A stretch of DNA of 64,000 bases, taken from Nakamurella lactea DSM 19367. GTDB taxonomy: Bacteria; Actinomycetota; Actinomycetes; Mycobacteriales; Nakamurellaceae. Both the position numbers and the translations under genes were made by a program. Within the stretch, counting starts at the first letter, position 1, and each line of letters opens with the position of its first letter. The stretch is from NCBI RefSeq assembly GCF_000426645.1, contig NZ_AUFT01000008.1:124001-188000 (forward strand), written 5' to 3'. The notes under the pieces were generated by a model. The model did no database searches. It was not told where the DNA came from and was given only the letters and a program-made list of their open reading frames with translations. This document shows, piece by piece, positions 17,510 to 27,327 of this stretch.

Positions 17510-20500
17510 GTGCGCTTCGTTGACCGCCATCGATCCGGCCGACACCGGCAGACCCGGCTGACTGCGGCGCTGCGTCGCACTGCACGCCGCAGCGGCATCG
17601 CGGTGGCGATCACGGCCCTGATCGGCTGCGGCCTGCTGGCGACCAGTGTTCCGGCAGCGCGGGCCGCCGCAGATCCGGTGGCAACCAACGACTTCTACCC
17701 CGGCGACGCCGGCGAGCACCTGGTCGTCGACGCTCCAGGGGTGCTGGCCAACGACTCCGACACCGACGGGTATCAGCCGCTGGTGATGTCCCCGCCGGAT
17801 GCCGGCACCGTGTCCCTGCACGCCGACGGATCCTTCGACTACGACCCGCAGGGAGCCACCGGCGAGCACACCTTCAGCTACTGCCTGGTCGCGGCGCCCG
17901 GTGGTGGCTCCTGCGTATCGGACCCCGCCATCGTGTCGTTGTTCATCGACGAACCGTTCGTTGCCCTGCACTTCTACACGACCGTCCAGGACGAAGCACT
18001 CACCGTCAATGCACCGGGGCTGCTGGAGGGCTCGCGGAACCCGGGACCGCAGGACACGCTGTATCTGAAGAGCTCGCCACCGAACGGCGTTGTCAGCGAC
18101 TTCAACACCGATGGCTCCTTCACCTACACCCCGAACGCCGGGTTCGTCGGCAATGACGCCTTCGCCTACTGCTTCTCCAACGAACAGGTGTGGCCGCAAT
18201 GCTCGGGAAACGCGGGCTCGGTGACCATCACCGTGGACCCGCCGGTACTCGTTGAGACCACCACCACGCAGACAGCGCCGGCCAGCATCTTCTACGGGCA
18301 GACCGCGACCCTCACCGCGACGGTCTCGCCCGTCGTCGCGGGCGGCACCATCACCTTCAGCGGCGGCGGCGCCACCGTCTGCCAGGACGTCCCGGTGACG
18401 AGTTCGACCGCCACCTGCACCGTTCCAGCCGCCTCGCTGGACGTCGGCGCCCACAGCTACGTCGCGTCTTTCTCGGGATTCGGCAAGTTCTTCCCTTCCA
18501 CCAGCCCAGTGGCAACGGTGACGGTAAACCCCGCGCCGACGGCGCTCGCCTACACCGGTGCCTCCACGGGCACGATCGGGTCCCCTGTTCAGGTCTCGGC
18601 GGAGCTGACGAATGCCGCCGACGGTGCCACCGGTCCGGTCCCTGGCCAGACGCTGAGGTTCGGGATGGCTAATGGCCTCTCCTGTACGGCGGACACCAAT
18701 GCGGCCGGCATCGCGAGTTGCAGCATGACGGCCAATCGGGTCGGCAATCTGGCGGTGACGGTGGCTTACAACGGAGACGTCCACTACCAGGGTGAGCAGA
18801 TCGACGGCGTGGTCCTGGTCGCCAAGAAGGCCAGTGCCACCTCCGTGCACGCAGCCCCGAACCCCGTTCCGTGGAGCGATGACGTCACCCTGACCGCAGC
18901 GGTGACGGCCGGCGCGACCGGAACGGTCGCCTTCGAGGTTGCCGGCGTCGCGATCACCGGATGCGTTGCGGTGCCGGTGACGGACGGGACGGCCACGTGC
19001 GTCACCGACGGCCTCGAGGCCGGTTCGCAGCAGGTCACCGCCCACTATTCCGGGGACGACACCTATGCCGACTCCCTCGGCAACGCAACGGTGCAGGTGC
19101 AGAAGCGAGCCGTCGACATCAGCTACGTCGGACCGGCCACCGGGACGGTCGGCAGCGCGTTGGCGCTGTCCGGCAAGGCGATCGACCACCTCTCCGGTGA
19201 ACCGGTCGCCGGCCTCCGGCTCGACCTTTCGTTCCAGGGCCTCGGCTGCGGCGGCAACACCGACGCCAGCGGAATCGCCAGCTGCAACGTGTTCGTCCGT
19301 CAGGCCGGTACCTCGGACGCGACAGTGACTTTCGCCGGCGACCCGCACTACCTGACGTCGGACGGATCGGGCGCGGTGACGATCGCCAAGGCAGCGGCCG
19401 CCATCACGGTGACCATCGACCCGACACCGACGGACTTCACCCTCCCGGTCACCGTGACCGCGACGGTGACGCCGACCGACGGCGGCACCGTCGCCTTCAC
19501 CACCGGCGGCACTGCGCTGGCCGGGTGTGACGCGGTCGCGCTGGTCCAGGACAGCGTGCAGCCCGCGAGGTGGACGGCGTCCTGTACCACCGCCATCCTG
19601 CCGGTCGGCGACGACGAGATCACCGCCACCTTCAGCGGCACCGACAACTACCTCGGCTCCGCCGACTCGGCGACGGCTACCGTGCGGCCGGCCCCGACGG
19701 CACTGAGCTACACCGGCGCGACGGCCGGCACCGTCGCTGCGCCGCTGGCGGTCTCGGCGGTGCTGACCAACATTGCCGGCGCCGACCCGGTGCCGCTTTC
19801 CGGCCGGACCGTGGTCTTCACCCTGGCCGACGGGATCACCTGCACCGCCGTCACGGACGACAGCGCGACGGCCACCTGCACCCTCACCCCGACCGCGATC
19901 GCCCAGGCCGGCCCGCTCTCGGTGACCTTCGGTGGGACGACCGACTACCTGAAATCGACGACCACGGCGGACATCTCGGTGGCGCCGGCGGCAACGACGA
20001 CGGCCGTCACCGCGCCGGAGACGGCAGCGTTCGGCACCGCCGTCACCATCGAGGCGGCCGTCAGCCCGAACGACGGGGTCGGCGCCGTCGCCTTCACCCT
20101 GGCCGGCACCGCCATCGAGGGTTGTGAGGCAGTGACGCCCACCGATCGGGCCGGCCACTGGGTGGCCGGCTGCGTCACCACCGCGCTGCCGGTCGGCGAC
20201 GACGAGATCACCGCCACCTACTCCGGCACCGCGGACTATCTCGGCTCTGCCGGGACGGCCACCGTGGTGGAGACGCCGGCACCGACCGCACTGGCCTACA
20301 CCGGCGGGACCGAAGGCATTGTCGGTGCCCCGCTGACGGTCTCGGCCGTGCTGACGAATACCGCGGCCGACGCCACCATCGCCGGACAGCTCGTCGACTT
20401 CACCCGGGGCGGGCTGGCCTGCACGGCAACGACCGGGGATGACGGCACCGCAGCGTGTGAGCTGACGCCGACCGCGGTGGCCCAGGCCGGGCCGATCTCC

Positions 20501-21196
20501 GTCACCTTCGCCGGCACCACCGACTACCTGGAATCCGCTGTCGCATCGGACATCTCGGTCGCGCCGGCGGCTACCACCCTGGACTATCTCGGCCCGGACG
20601 CCGGTACCGCCGGCAGCCCGCTCGCGGTCAGTGCCGAACTGCGCATCGTTTCATCAGCTCCGGCCCCGACGGTCGCCGCCGCGGTGGATGGGCATCCGTT
20701 GCGGGGCATCTCCGCGGTTCGGGTCGCGGCCGCGCCGGCACCGGCCACCGCGGTGAGCGTCGCCGGTCTGAGAGTCACCTTCACCCTGGGCTCGGTGAGT
20801 TGTACCGCCGTGACCGATGCGGCCGGAAACGCCGATTGCTCGCTGACCCCGACCGCCGCGGATCCCACCGCGCAACTGGTGGTCGCCTTCGCCGGCACCG
20901 CCGACCTGGCCGCCGCCGAAGCGACGACGAGCATCGTGGTCGCCCTCGCACCGCAAGCGCCGCCAACGACTTCCGGCCCGCCGGCCACCAGCACCGGCCC
21001 GACCTCGACGGCCGGCGTGCCGCCGACATCGAGCCCCGGGGCGTTCCCGCCGGCGGCCGACGACGGGCTGGCGTCGACCGGGTTCGACCCGACCGGATGG
21101 CTGACCATCGGAGTCCTGTTGTTGGCGGCCGGTGCACTGCTGTTCGTCGTCGGCCGGCTGCGCCGGACCTCGACGCATCGCCACCGGATCGGCTGA
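17510..21196 (+). CDS. Cell-wall-anchored Ig-like repeat surface protein (LASTG sorting signal)
   Basis: An exported protein of about 1228 residues. A signal peptide (IAVAITALIGCGLLATSVPAARA) is followed by two cadherin-like/VCBS-type units with GVLANDSDTDGYQPL and SFTYTPNAGFVGNDAFAY, then about nine bacterial Ig-like units with repeated phrases such as LPVGDDEITATFSGTDNYLGS and LAYTGA. The C-terminus has a Thr/Ser/Pro spacer, LASTG, a membrane helix and an Arg-rich tail, as in class E sortase substrates of actinobacteria. I prefer the GTG at 17510 with AAAGG upstream; a TTG at 17480 is the alternative. It probably acts as an adhesin or surface stalk. Confidence 0.85.
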   Translation: MRFVDRHRSGRHRQTRLTAALRRTARRSGIAVAITALIGCGLLATSVPAARAAADPVATNDFYPGDAGEHLVVDAPGVLANDSDTDGYQPLVMSPPDAGTVSLHADGSFDYDPQGATGEHTFSYCLVAAPGGGSCVSDPAIVSLFIDEPFVALHFYTTVQDEALTVNAPGLLEGSRNPGPQDTLYLKSSPPNGVVSDFNTDGSFTYTPNAGFVGNDAFAYCFSNEQVWPQCSGNAGSVTITVDPPVLVETTTTQTAPASIFYGQTATLTATVSPVVAGGTITFSGGGATVCQDVPVTSSTATCTVPAASLDVGAHSYVASFSGFGKFFPSTSPVATVTVNPAPTALAYTGASTGTIGSPVQVSAELTNAADGATGPVPGQTLRFGMANGLSCTADTNAAGIASCSMTANRVGNLAVTVAYNGDVHYQGEQIDGVVLVAKKASATSVHAAPNPVPWSDDVTLTAAVTAGATGTVAFEVAGVAITGCVAVPVTDGTATCVTDGLEAGSQQVTAHYSGDDTYADSLGNATVQVQKRAVDISYVGPATGTVGSALALSGKAIDHLSGEPVAGLRLDLSFQGLGCGGNTDASGIASCNVFVRQAGTSDATVTFAGDPHYLTSDGSGAVTIAKAAAAITVTIDPTPTDFTLPVTVTATVTPTDGGTVAFTTGGTALAGCDAVALVQDSVQPARWTASCTTAILPVGDDEITATFSGTDNYLGSADSATATVRPAPTALSYTGATAGTVAAPLAVSAVLTNIAGADPVPLSGRTVVFTLADGITCTAVTDDSATATCTLTPTAIAQAGPLSVTFGGTTDYLKSTTTADISVAPAATTTAVTAPETAAFGTAVTIEAAVSPNDGVGAVAFTLAGTAIEGCEAVTPTDRAGHWVAGCVTTALPVGDDEITATYSGTADYLGSAGTATVVETPAPTALAYTGGTEGIVGAPLTVSAVLTNTAADATIAGQLVDFTRGGLACTATTGDDGTAACELTPTAVAQAGPISVTFAGTTDYLESAVASDISVAPAATTLDYLGPDAGTAGSPLAVSAELRIVSSAPAPTVAAAVDGHPLRGISAVRVAAAPAPATAVSVAGLRVTFTLGSVSCTAVTDAAGNADCSLTPTAADPTAQLVVAFAGTADLAAAEATTSIVVALAPQAPPTTSGPPATSTGPTSTAGVPPTSSPGAFPPAADDGLASTGFDPTGWLTIGVLLLAAGALLFVVGRLRRTSTHRHRIG

Positions 21197-21339
21197 CGGC
21201 GACGCCCACCATCGCCGCGACATCCAAGGCTGACTGCTCTGCCGCCGATCGGGTGAGGATTGCCATCCGGCTGCCGACAGATCACACTTGTCGCTGACTG
21301 ACAGTTGTGGTCGGGCTGATCCGGATCGGCACGGTGGTC

Positions 21340-22731
21340 ATGATGGACGGACTCACGCGGCGTCTCGCGGTGATGGTGTCGCTGCTGGCGGTGGCCGCGG
21401 CGGGTTGTTCGACGGTCACCGGGACGGCGGCCGTTGCGACCTCGACCGGGCCGGCGTCGGTCTCCGTGAGTCCATCGACCGTCGGCGCCGGAACGACCGG
21501 CCTGCTGCCGATCGCCACCCCGCCGGCGTCACCGTCGCTATCCCGGTCCGCGTCCGACAGGTCGACGACTCCGTCGATGACGAACACAACGATGACGAAC
21601 ACCACGACGACGGCTGCCTCACCGATCCCCACCACCCCACCGGCATCGACGACACCGACCCGGTCGAAGCCCGACCCGTCGACGACCTTTCGCAGCAGTA
21701 CGGCGCGAAGCACCGGCACCGCAACCGGTTCGGCGACGAGGGTGATCGAGTTCAGCCCGCTGGCTGCGGTCGGAAAGCTGAAGTCCGGCTTCGCCGCTGA
21801 GTCGCAGGACGGATCGATTTCCGGGTGCGGACAGTCACCGGTCAGCCGCACCGCGCAGGTGTACCAGTGCGGACCGTCGGCGCTATATGCACCGGCCTGC
21901 TGGCCGCAGGATGCTCGGCATGTCTACTGCATGTCGACCCCGGACGATCCGACGATCCGGGTCTTCGCCGCCGACGAGCCGCTGCCCGACGGTGCCGCGA
22001 GCAGTGAGCCGTTGCCCTGGGCGCTGAAACTGACCAACGGAGCGTTCTGCAGCATCCGGATCGGCGGCGCCTGGGGCGGCCGGGCCGATGGCTACGTCGG
22101 CGCCTACTCCTGCACAGGTGGCCACAGCGGCGACGTGGTGCTGGTGGCGTCCACCGAGCACACCCCGATCGACGCCGGCGCTCCCCTGTGGACGGTTCCG
22201 TACGGCCCGCTGGGACCGAACGGCACCGAGACATTCCCTGCACCGCAACACATCGGCGTCAGCACCGCCTGGTTCGCGGTGAACCGCACTCCCGGCATCG
22301 CCGCGCAGGCCGGTCCGGGCAGTAACGGAACCAGCTCCGCCGGTAGTGCCGTCAACCCGGACGACTTCGCCGACCACGCGATCCACAACTTCAAGAGTCC
22401 GAGTGGCAACCTGTACTGCGAGATGACCGACACGGTGCGGTGCGTCATCTTCAGCTACGACTTCACTGTGCCGACCCCGACGGATGCACCGTCGCTGTGC
22501 CCCGCCGCAAGCGCCAGGGCCGTGAACCAGCTGATGATCGACGCGGCAGGCCGGGCAGGAACGGCCTGCAACGGTGATCCGGGTGAGGTACATCCGAAGA
22601 TCCTGCCGTACGGCAGATCCCTGACCATCGGCCAGTTCCGGTGCAGCAGCGCCACCACTGGCGTGGACTGCCGCAGCACCCGGACCGGACACGGGTTCAC
22701 CCTGGCGAAGGCCGCGGTGGACGTCTACTGA
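21340..22731 (+). CDS. Ser/Thr-rich lipoprotein with C-terminal DUF6636-like domain
   Basis: About 463 residues. The signal peptide ends in the lipobox AAAGC near residue 25. Next come about 120 residues very rich in Thr, Ser and Pro, probably a flexible or glycosylated stalk. Two Cys-containing blocks follow: the first around SGCGQSPVSRTAQVYQCG and the second from HNFKSPSGNLYCEMTDTVRCVIF to TTGVDCRSTRTGHGF. The second matches the pattern of the actinobacterial DUF6636 domain. Its function is unknown. Two adjacent ATGs (21340, 21343) are possible starts; no strong ribosome site is visible. Confidence 0.75.
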   Translation: MMDGLTRRLAVMVSLLAVAAAGCSTVTGTAAVATSTGPASVSVSPSTVGAGTTGLLPIATPPASPSLSRSASDRSTTPSMTNTTMTNTTTTAASPIPTTPPASTTPTRSKPDPSTTFRSSTARSTGTATGSATRVIEFSPLAAVGKLKSGFAAESQDGSISGCGQSPVSRTAQVYQCGPSALYAPACWPQDARHVYCMSTPDDPTIRVFAADEPLPDGAASSEPLPWALKLTNGAFCSIRIGGAWGGRADGYVGAYSCTGGHSGDVVLVASTEHTPIDAGAPLWTVPYGPLGPNGTETFPAPQHIGVSTAWFAVNRTPGIAAQAGPGSNGTSSAGSAVNPDDFADHAIHNFKSPSGNLYCEMTDTVRCVIFSYDFTVPTPTDAPSLCPAASARAVNQLMIDAAGRAGTACNGDPGEVHPKILPYGRSLTIGQFRCSSATTGVDCRSTRTGHGFTLAKAAVDVY

Positions 22732-22787
22732 CGTATCACGCCTGTCGGTCGAGCGGACCGCGCCGCAGCTCGGCCGCCGCGGCCGGA

Positions 22788-23858
22788 TCAGGGTGCCGGG
22801 CGCAGCCGGATCACCCGGTCGGTGCCGCCACCGTTGCTGGTCATGATCCACAGCGATCCGTCGCCGCGACCCTGCACGCCGCGGATCCTGCCGTAGGTGC
22901 CGATCAGTTTGGGGGTCGCGCTGGGCGCGGTGGCTCCCGAGACGGCGATCTTCCAGACCCGTTGCCCGCGAAGGGCGCCGACGTAGAACCGGGTGACGGA
23001 GCCCGTGGTCACCGTGGTGATTCCGGACGGTGAGGCCTGCGCGGGGCTCCAGGTGCGGGCCGGGTCGCGGAATCCGGCGCGGTGACAGACGCCCTCGCAG
23101 ATCGGCCAGCCGTAGTTGCCGCCGACCACCAGGTAGTTCAGTTCGTCGTGCGTGTCTTGGCCGAGTTCGGTGGCCCACAGCCGCTTCTCGCCCGGCGAGA
23201 ACACCAGGTCCTGCACGTTCCGGTGGCCGATCGACGACACGCGGCCCCACCGGTTGCCCGATGCTGCCGCTCCGTTGAGGTTGACCTTGAGCACCTTGCC
23301 GCCCAGGCTCTTGGTGTTCTGCGCGAGGGCCCGGTTGCCGGTGTCGCCGGTTCCGATGTACAGGTAGCCGGTCGACCTGGCGACCAGTCCCCCGCCGTTG
23401 TGGATGGTGCCCTTCGGGATCCCGGTGACGATCGGCTTGGGTCGCGCCGTCGAGCCGAGAACCACTCTGGCCACCCGGTTGTCGGTCGCCGTCGTGTAGT
23501 AGATGAAGTACGCCTTGGTCCGGGCGAAGTCGGGTGACAGGGCGATGCCGAGCAGGCCACCCTCGCCCGCCGGCCGGGTCTCGGTGACGGTGTAGACGAC
23601 GCTCGCCCTGGTGCCCGGCTTGACCCGCCAGATCCGCCCGGAGTCGCGTTCGGTGACCAGCGCACCCCCGTCCGGCAGGGCGGCGATGCCCCACGGGATG
23701 CTCAGCCCCGATGCCAGCACGTCGGTCGCGGCGGCGGCGCGGGTGGCGGCGGCTCGGTGCCCGGTCGCCGTCCGGTCGGCGCCCGCTGCCGCGGGCGTGA
23801 GCGGTACCGCCAGGATGACGGCCATCAGTGCGACACCCAGTGTCCTCAAACCAATCAT
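22788..23858 (-). CDS. PQQ-dependent sugar dehydrogenase-type beta-propeller protein, exported
   Basis: A 356-residue exported protein of the glucose/sorbosone dehydrogenase family. The signal peptide is IGLRTLGVALMAVILAVPLTPAAAGA. Propeller blades are visible as WGIAALPDGGALVTERDSGR, GLLGIALSPDF, GGLVARSTGYLYIGTGDTG and GNRWGRVSSIGHRNVQDLVF. The family oxidises sugars with bound PQQ, but many actinobacterial members have no known substrate. GAGGAGG lies seven bases before the ATG at 23858, which rules out a longer start at 23933. It is followed by a short gap before the surface-lipoprotein gene on the other strand. Confidence 0.92.
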   Translation of the reverse strand: MIGLRTLGVALMAVILAVPLTPAAAGADRTATGHRAAATRAAAATDVLASGLSIPWGIAALPDGGALVTERDSGRIWRVKPGTRASVVYTVTETRPAGEGGLLGIALSPDFARTKAYFIYYTTATDNRVARVVLGSTARPKPIVTGIPKGTIHNGGGLVARSTGYLYIGTGDTGNRALAQNTKSLGGKVLKVNLNGAAASGNRWGRVSSIGHRNVQDLVFSPGEKRLWATELGQDTHDELNYLVVGGNYGWPICEGVCHRAGFRDPARTWSPAQASPSGITTVTTGSVTRFYVGALRGQRVWKIAVSGATAPSATPKLIGTYGRIRGVQGRGDGSLWIMTSNGGGTDRVIRLRPAP

Positions 23859-23990
23859 GTCGGCCTCCTCGGGTCGCCGACCATTGTCGGCCGATCCGCA
23901 CGGACCCGCTCGGTCGGTCCTCGGGCGCGACACCGACCCGTCGCCCGATCCGTCGGCGGTCCGGCGCGCGTGGACGTCAAGGGCGACCTG

Positions 23991-24859
23991 CTACCCCTGG
24001 ATCTTCTTGATGAATTCGGCAACGGTGAGGCCGGTGACCTCACGAACCAGGGGATCGTCACTGCCTGGCGCTCCGGCGATACGGCCGCTGGCATCCACCG
24101 GCAAAGCGCCCGAGCAGGTGAAGTGGTAGGACCCGTCTGGGTCCTTCTGGAGCGCGAAGACTGCCGTCGATCCGTCCTCGAGGCGCGCCGTCCCGGCATG
24201 GTCAGCGGATACCAATTCGGATCGTCGATCTGGCCGCGCGTCCACCCGACGTCGGTCATGTCAAAGGCCGAATCTGCGCGAACATCTCCGGAGATCGTCT
24301 GCTGAACGCTGACCGTGAGGATTCTCGGCAGGAGTGTGACTTCCGGCGTATAGCTGCCCAGATCGTTGCTCGTCGGTGCCGAAGTTGTCGCAAGGACGCT
24401 GAGATCCTTGCGCACGGCGGTCACCTTGCCGAGCACGATGATGGCTGTTTTCGATTTCAGTTGGCCGGCATTCTCGACATAGCCGTCTTTACTGCAGGCG
24501 CCGCTCGCCGTTTGTGGTTCGTCGTTGTGGAAGGTCATGCCGCGCTCGACTTCGACCCGAGCCTGCGTCTCAGTGACGCGAGTCGAAGCCTGCGTCCCAG
24601 TGACCCGGGGCGACACCTGCTGGTCCGGTGTCGGCTGGGGTTGCGCCTGTAGGGGCCCGGAGTCGGGTCGCATGAGCAGTATCGATGTGGTCACTACTGC
24701 GATCGCCACCAGGCCGGCAGCAATGGCGAGGAGGCTATTCCGATGACGCCGGCGGTGGTTGCTGGGGCGTGCCCGCACCTCGCCCGGGCCTCGCAGCTGG
24801 TCCTCGGTCACGCTCGCTGCCTGTCGCCGGAGCGCACGCGCGATGTCATCTGTGTTCAT
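23991..24859 (-). pseudogene. Anti-sigma-factor-like membrane protein gene with a frameshift
   Basis: The frame starts with MNTDDIARALRRQAASVTED, has one membrane helix (LLAIAAGLVAIAVVTTSILL) and a secreted-side domain up to DDPNWYPLTMPG near 24190. There the frame changes: the natural continuation TARLEDGSTAVFALQKDPDG, ending FIKKIQG at 23991, lies in the -1 frame. Without the shift the first frame runs on as Arg-rich nonsense. One missing base in the CCGGGA run at about 24190 would explain it. The layout (short cytoplasmic N-terminus, one helix, sensor) and the upstream sigma gene suggest an anti-sigma or sigma-associated sensor. A sequencing error is possible. Confidence 0.65.
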
Positions 24860-25355
24860 CGGTGTCCCTCGCCATCCACAATTTCAACGACTGAATGGCG
24901 CGGTGCGTGGAGGAACGCACCGCGCCGACGGATATGCCCAGCTCATGGGCCGTTCGTTCGGTCGACCAATCCAGATAGAAGCGGAGGATCAGGACGTCCT
25001 ACTGTCGGTTGGGGAGCCGCCGTATCGACAGCATCAGCGCCCGATCGAAGGCCGCCAGCGGATCCTCGGACACGTCTGCTCCTGCCAGTGGCGCAGCCGC
25101 AAGTCTGTCGATCGCGCGGCGCTCGCTGTTCTTGCGGCGTACCGCCGACCGCGCGCGGTTGGCCACAACAGTCCGAAGGAACGGCAATGGCGACGAGATC
25201 TCGGAGAGCTGCAGGTTTGCAAAGGCGTCTTGGACGACGTCCTCGGCCTCCGCGGTGTTGACGGTCCACAGGCTCGCGAGGCGCACCAGATCCAAGTAGT
25301 GCTTGCGGAACAGTTGCTCCACCCCCGCGTCGTCAGATCTGTCGGGACGCGGCAC
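24846..25355 (-). pseudogene. SigE-family ECF sigma factor gene interrupted by an in-frame TAG
   Basis: From GTG at 25355 (GGGGGAG just upstream) the protein reads VEQLFRKHYLDLVRLASLW and TAEAEDVVQDAFANL, a sigma region 2. It then stops at TAG (24999-25001) after SIRRLPNRQ. The same frame continues without another stop as DVLILRFYLDWSTERTAHEL and GISVGAVRSSTHRAIQSLKL, a complete region 4 helix-turn-helix, to TGA at 24846. The reconstructed protein would be about 169 residues with one nonsense codon where R or Q is expected. The end overlaps the anti-sigma-like gene by 14 bases, so the two were coupled. Upstream (25356-25529) I see no gene. Confidence 0.75.
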
Positions 25356-25529
25356 TGTCTCCCCCTCACTCGCAGGCACCGCGGAACGGCTCATACGTGT
25401 ATGACGCCTGAGGACCCGCTCGACGTTCACACGATCTTGTTCGCCCACGGCAATCGACCGCGCACCGGGTGCCCGGTTCGGGAATCCGAGGCCCCGCCCT
25501 CACGACGGACCGTTCACCACCAGACGCCG

Positions 25530-26567
25530 TCAGCGACCGGGGTGCACGACCACCTTCAGCTGGTCGGGAGCACCGGCTACCGACAATGCCTGCTCCACCT
25601 CGGCCAGGCCGAAGGTCGCGGTGACCAGCGAGTCCAACTCCACCGTGCCGTCGGCCGCCCACCGAGCCGCCAGCGGGTAGGTGTCGGTGTAGCGGAAGAT
25701 GCCGGTGACGTTCAGCTCGCCGTTCTGGATCGCCGGGATGGGCAGCGGCATGCTGTCGATCCCGGTGCCGACCAGCACCACGGTGCCGCCCGGCCGAACC
25801 GCCGAAACGCCCGACAGCACAGCGGGTTGCGCACCGGAGGCGTCGATGAAGGCGTCCACCTGCAGGTCTGCGAACGCGCCGCCGTCGGCCACCGGGTCGA
25901 TCACACCGGTCGCTCCGTACCGCTGCACGGTGTCCCGGCGCTGCTCCATCGGATCCGAGACGATCACCTCGCCGGCGCCGAAGGCCCGGGCGGTCTGCGC
26001 CATGATGACGCCGATCGGGCCGGCGCCGGCGATCAGTACCCGGTCCCCCGGTCGCAGTCGGGCCTTGCGGGCGGCAGCGATGCCGACGGAAAGCGGTTCG
26101 AGCATGCCGGCTGCCTCGTCGCTGACGGAATCGGCGACGTCGAAGGCGAAGTCGCTGCCGATCACCACGTACTGGCAGAAAGCGCCGTCGATCGGCGGTG
26201 TGGCGTAGAACTCGATTCGCGGGCACAGGTTGTACTGGCCGCGCTTGCAGGCGGCGCAGACCCGGCACGGTTTCTGCGGCTCGATGGCCACCCGGCTGCC
26301 GACCCTGGCCGGGTCGACACCCGCACCGACCGCGACGATGGAGCCGCCCGCCTCGTGACCGAGGATCAGGTCGCCGGTCACCACATGATCGGCGATTCGG
26401 CCATCGCGGTAGTAATGGACGTCGGAGCCGCAGACGCCGACCGCGCCCACCTCGATCAGCACCTCTCCGGGGGCCGGCTGCGGCACCGGGCGGTCTTCGA
26501 CGGTGATGCTGCGGTCCACGTGCAGCACGGCGGCGCGCATCGTCGACCCGCCGGTCGGTGCACTCAT
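25530..26567 (-). CDS. Zinc-dependent alcohol dehydrogenase, polyol (sorbitol/xylitol) dehydrogenase-like
   Basis: A 345-residue medium-chain dehydrogenase. Catalytic zinc ligands are in VGVCGSDVHYYRDG and ILGHEAGGSIV, the four structural-zinc Cys are in CRVCAACKRGQYNLCPR, and the NAD-binding fold has VLIAGAGPIGVIMAQTARAFGAGEVIVSD. This pattern matches polyol dehydrogenases acting on sorbitol, xylitol or L-iditol; the exact substrate is unknown. The ATG at 26567 overlaps the sseB-like stop by four bases (ATGA), so I take it over the internal Met at 26540. Confidence 0.92.
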   Translation of the reverse strand: MSAPTGGSTMRAAVLHVDRSITVEDRPVPQPAPGEVLIEVGAVGVCGSDVHYYRDGRIADHVVTGDLILGHEAGGSIVAVGAGVDPARVGSRVAIEPQKPCRVCAACKRGQYNLCPRIEFYATPPIDGAFCQYVVIGSDFAFDVADSVSDEAAGMLEPLSVGIAAARKARLRPGDRVLIAGAGPIGVIMAQTARAFGAGEVIVSDPMEQRRDTVQRYGATGVIDPVADGGAFADLQVDAFIDASGAQPAVLSGVSAVRPGGTVVLVGTGIDSMPLPIPAIQNGELNVTGIFRYTDTYPLAARWAADGTVELDSLVTATFGLAEVEQALSVAGAPDQLKVVVHPGR

Positions 26568-27313
26568 TCGCCCCACGGCCCGTCGGCCGACTCCTCGAAG
26601 AACAGCCCGATCTGTTCCGGACCCGGCGCGAAGGTCTGGGCGGCCATCAGCATCAACATGGCGGCGCCGGTCATCGTCTCCTCGTCCGCGATCGCGTACT
26701 TGCGGGAGGCGGCGCCGTCCTCGTCATGTTCGGCGTCGGCCCAGCCCTCCAGGTTCACCGCCGGGAATGCCTCGACCACCGACAGCCACGCGCCGTCGTC
26801 ATCGCGGACCACCGACGAGCGGACGCACGGAGGCTCCATCTCGGCCAGCCCCGGCCGGGAGAAGATCACCGCCTCACCGCGGCGGGCGGCCTGCACCAGC
26901 ATCTGCCGGATCCGCTCCCGGTAGGCATCCATCGGCACCGGAAGGGTCTTCTCGTCGACCACCGTCACCGGCCACTGGTCGTCCTCCAGACCCTTGAGCA
27001 CCAGCCGCTTCTGGTCGACCACCACGCACTGTGCGGTGGTGCCCTCACCGCCCTCGCGCCGGGGCAACGATCCGGCGGCGATCTTCGCCTGCAGGGTGGC
27101 CGGCACCTGCCAGATGATGCCGGAGCCGGCGGCGTCGTAGGTGGTGAGCCGGTCGCCGTAGGGCACAGCGACCGTGGTCAGCACCAGCGCGTCTTCCTCG
27201 GCGATGTCCTCGGGGGCCATCCCGTCCGGCGCCGTCTCCGTCGGACCCTGCGGGTCCGGTGGCGTCGGCGAGCCGTTCTGCTGTCCGTTCTCGGGTTGCT
27301 CGGTCACGGGCAC
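26564..27313 (-). CDS. SseB family protein
   Basis: A 249-residue soluble acidic protein. The central part (EDALVLTTVAVPYGDRLTTY, then VVVDQKRLVLKGLEDDQWPVTVVDEKTLPVP, with REAVIFSRPGL-like and LVQAARRGEAVIF segments) looks like the SseB N-terminal domain found in enhanced-serine-sensitivity and type III secretion-related families; in actinobacteria its role is unknown. The N-terminal 30 residues are Gln/Pro/Gly rich and probably disordered. Its stop is coupled to the dehydrogenase gene. Fourteen bases separate it from the crcB gene upstream. Confidence 0.7.
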   Translation of the reverse strand: MPVTEQPENGQQNGSPTPPDPQGPTETAPDGMAPEDIAEEDALVLTTVAVPYGDRLTTYDAAGSGIIWQVPATLQAKIAAGSLPRREGGEGTTAQCVVVDQKRLVLKGLEDDQWPVTVVDEKTLPVPMDAYRERIRQMLVQAARRGEAVIFSRPGLAEMEPPCVRSSVVRDDDGAWLSVVEAFPAVNLEGWADAEHDEDGAASRKYAIADEETMTGAAMLMLMAAQTFAPGPEQIGLFFEESADGPWGE

Positions 27314-27327
27314 AAACGTACCCGCCG

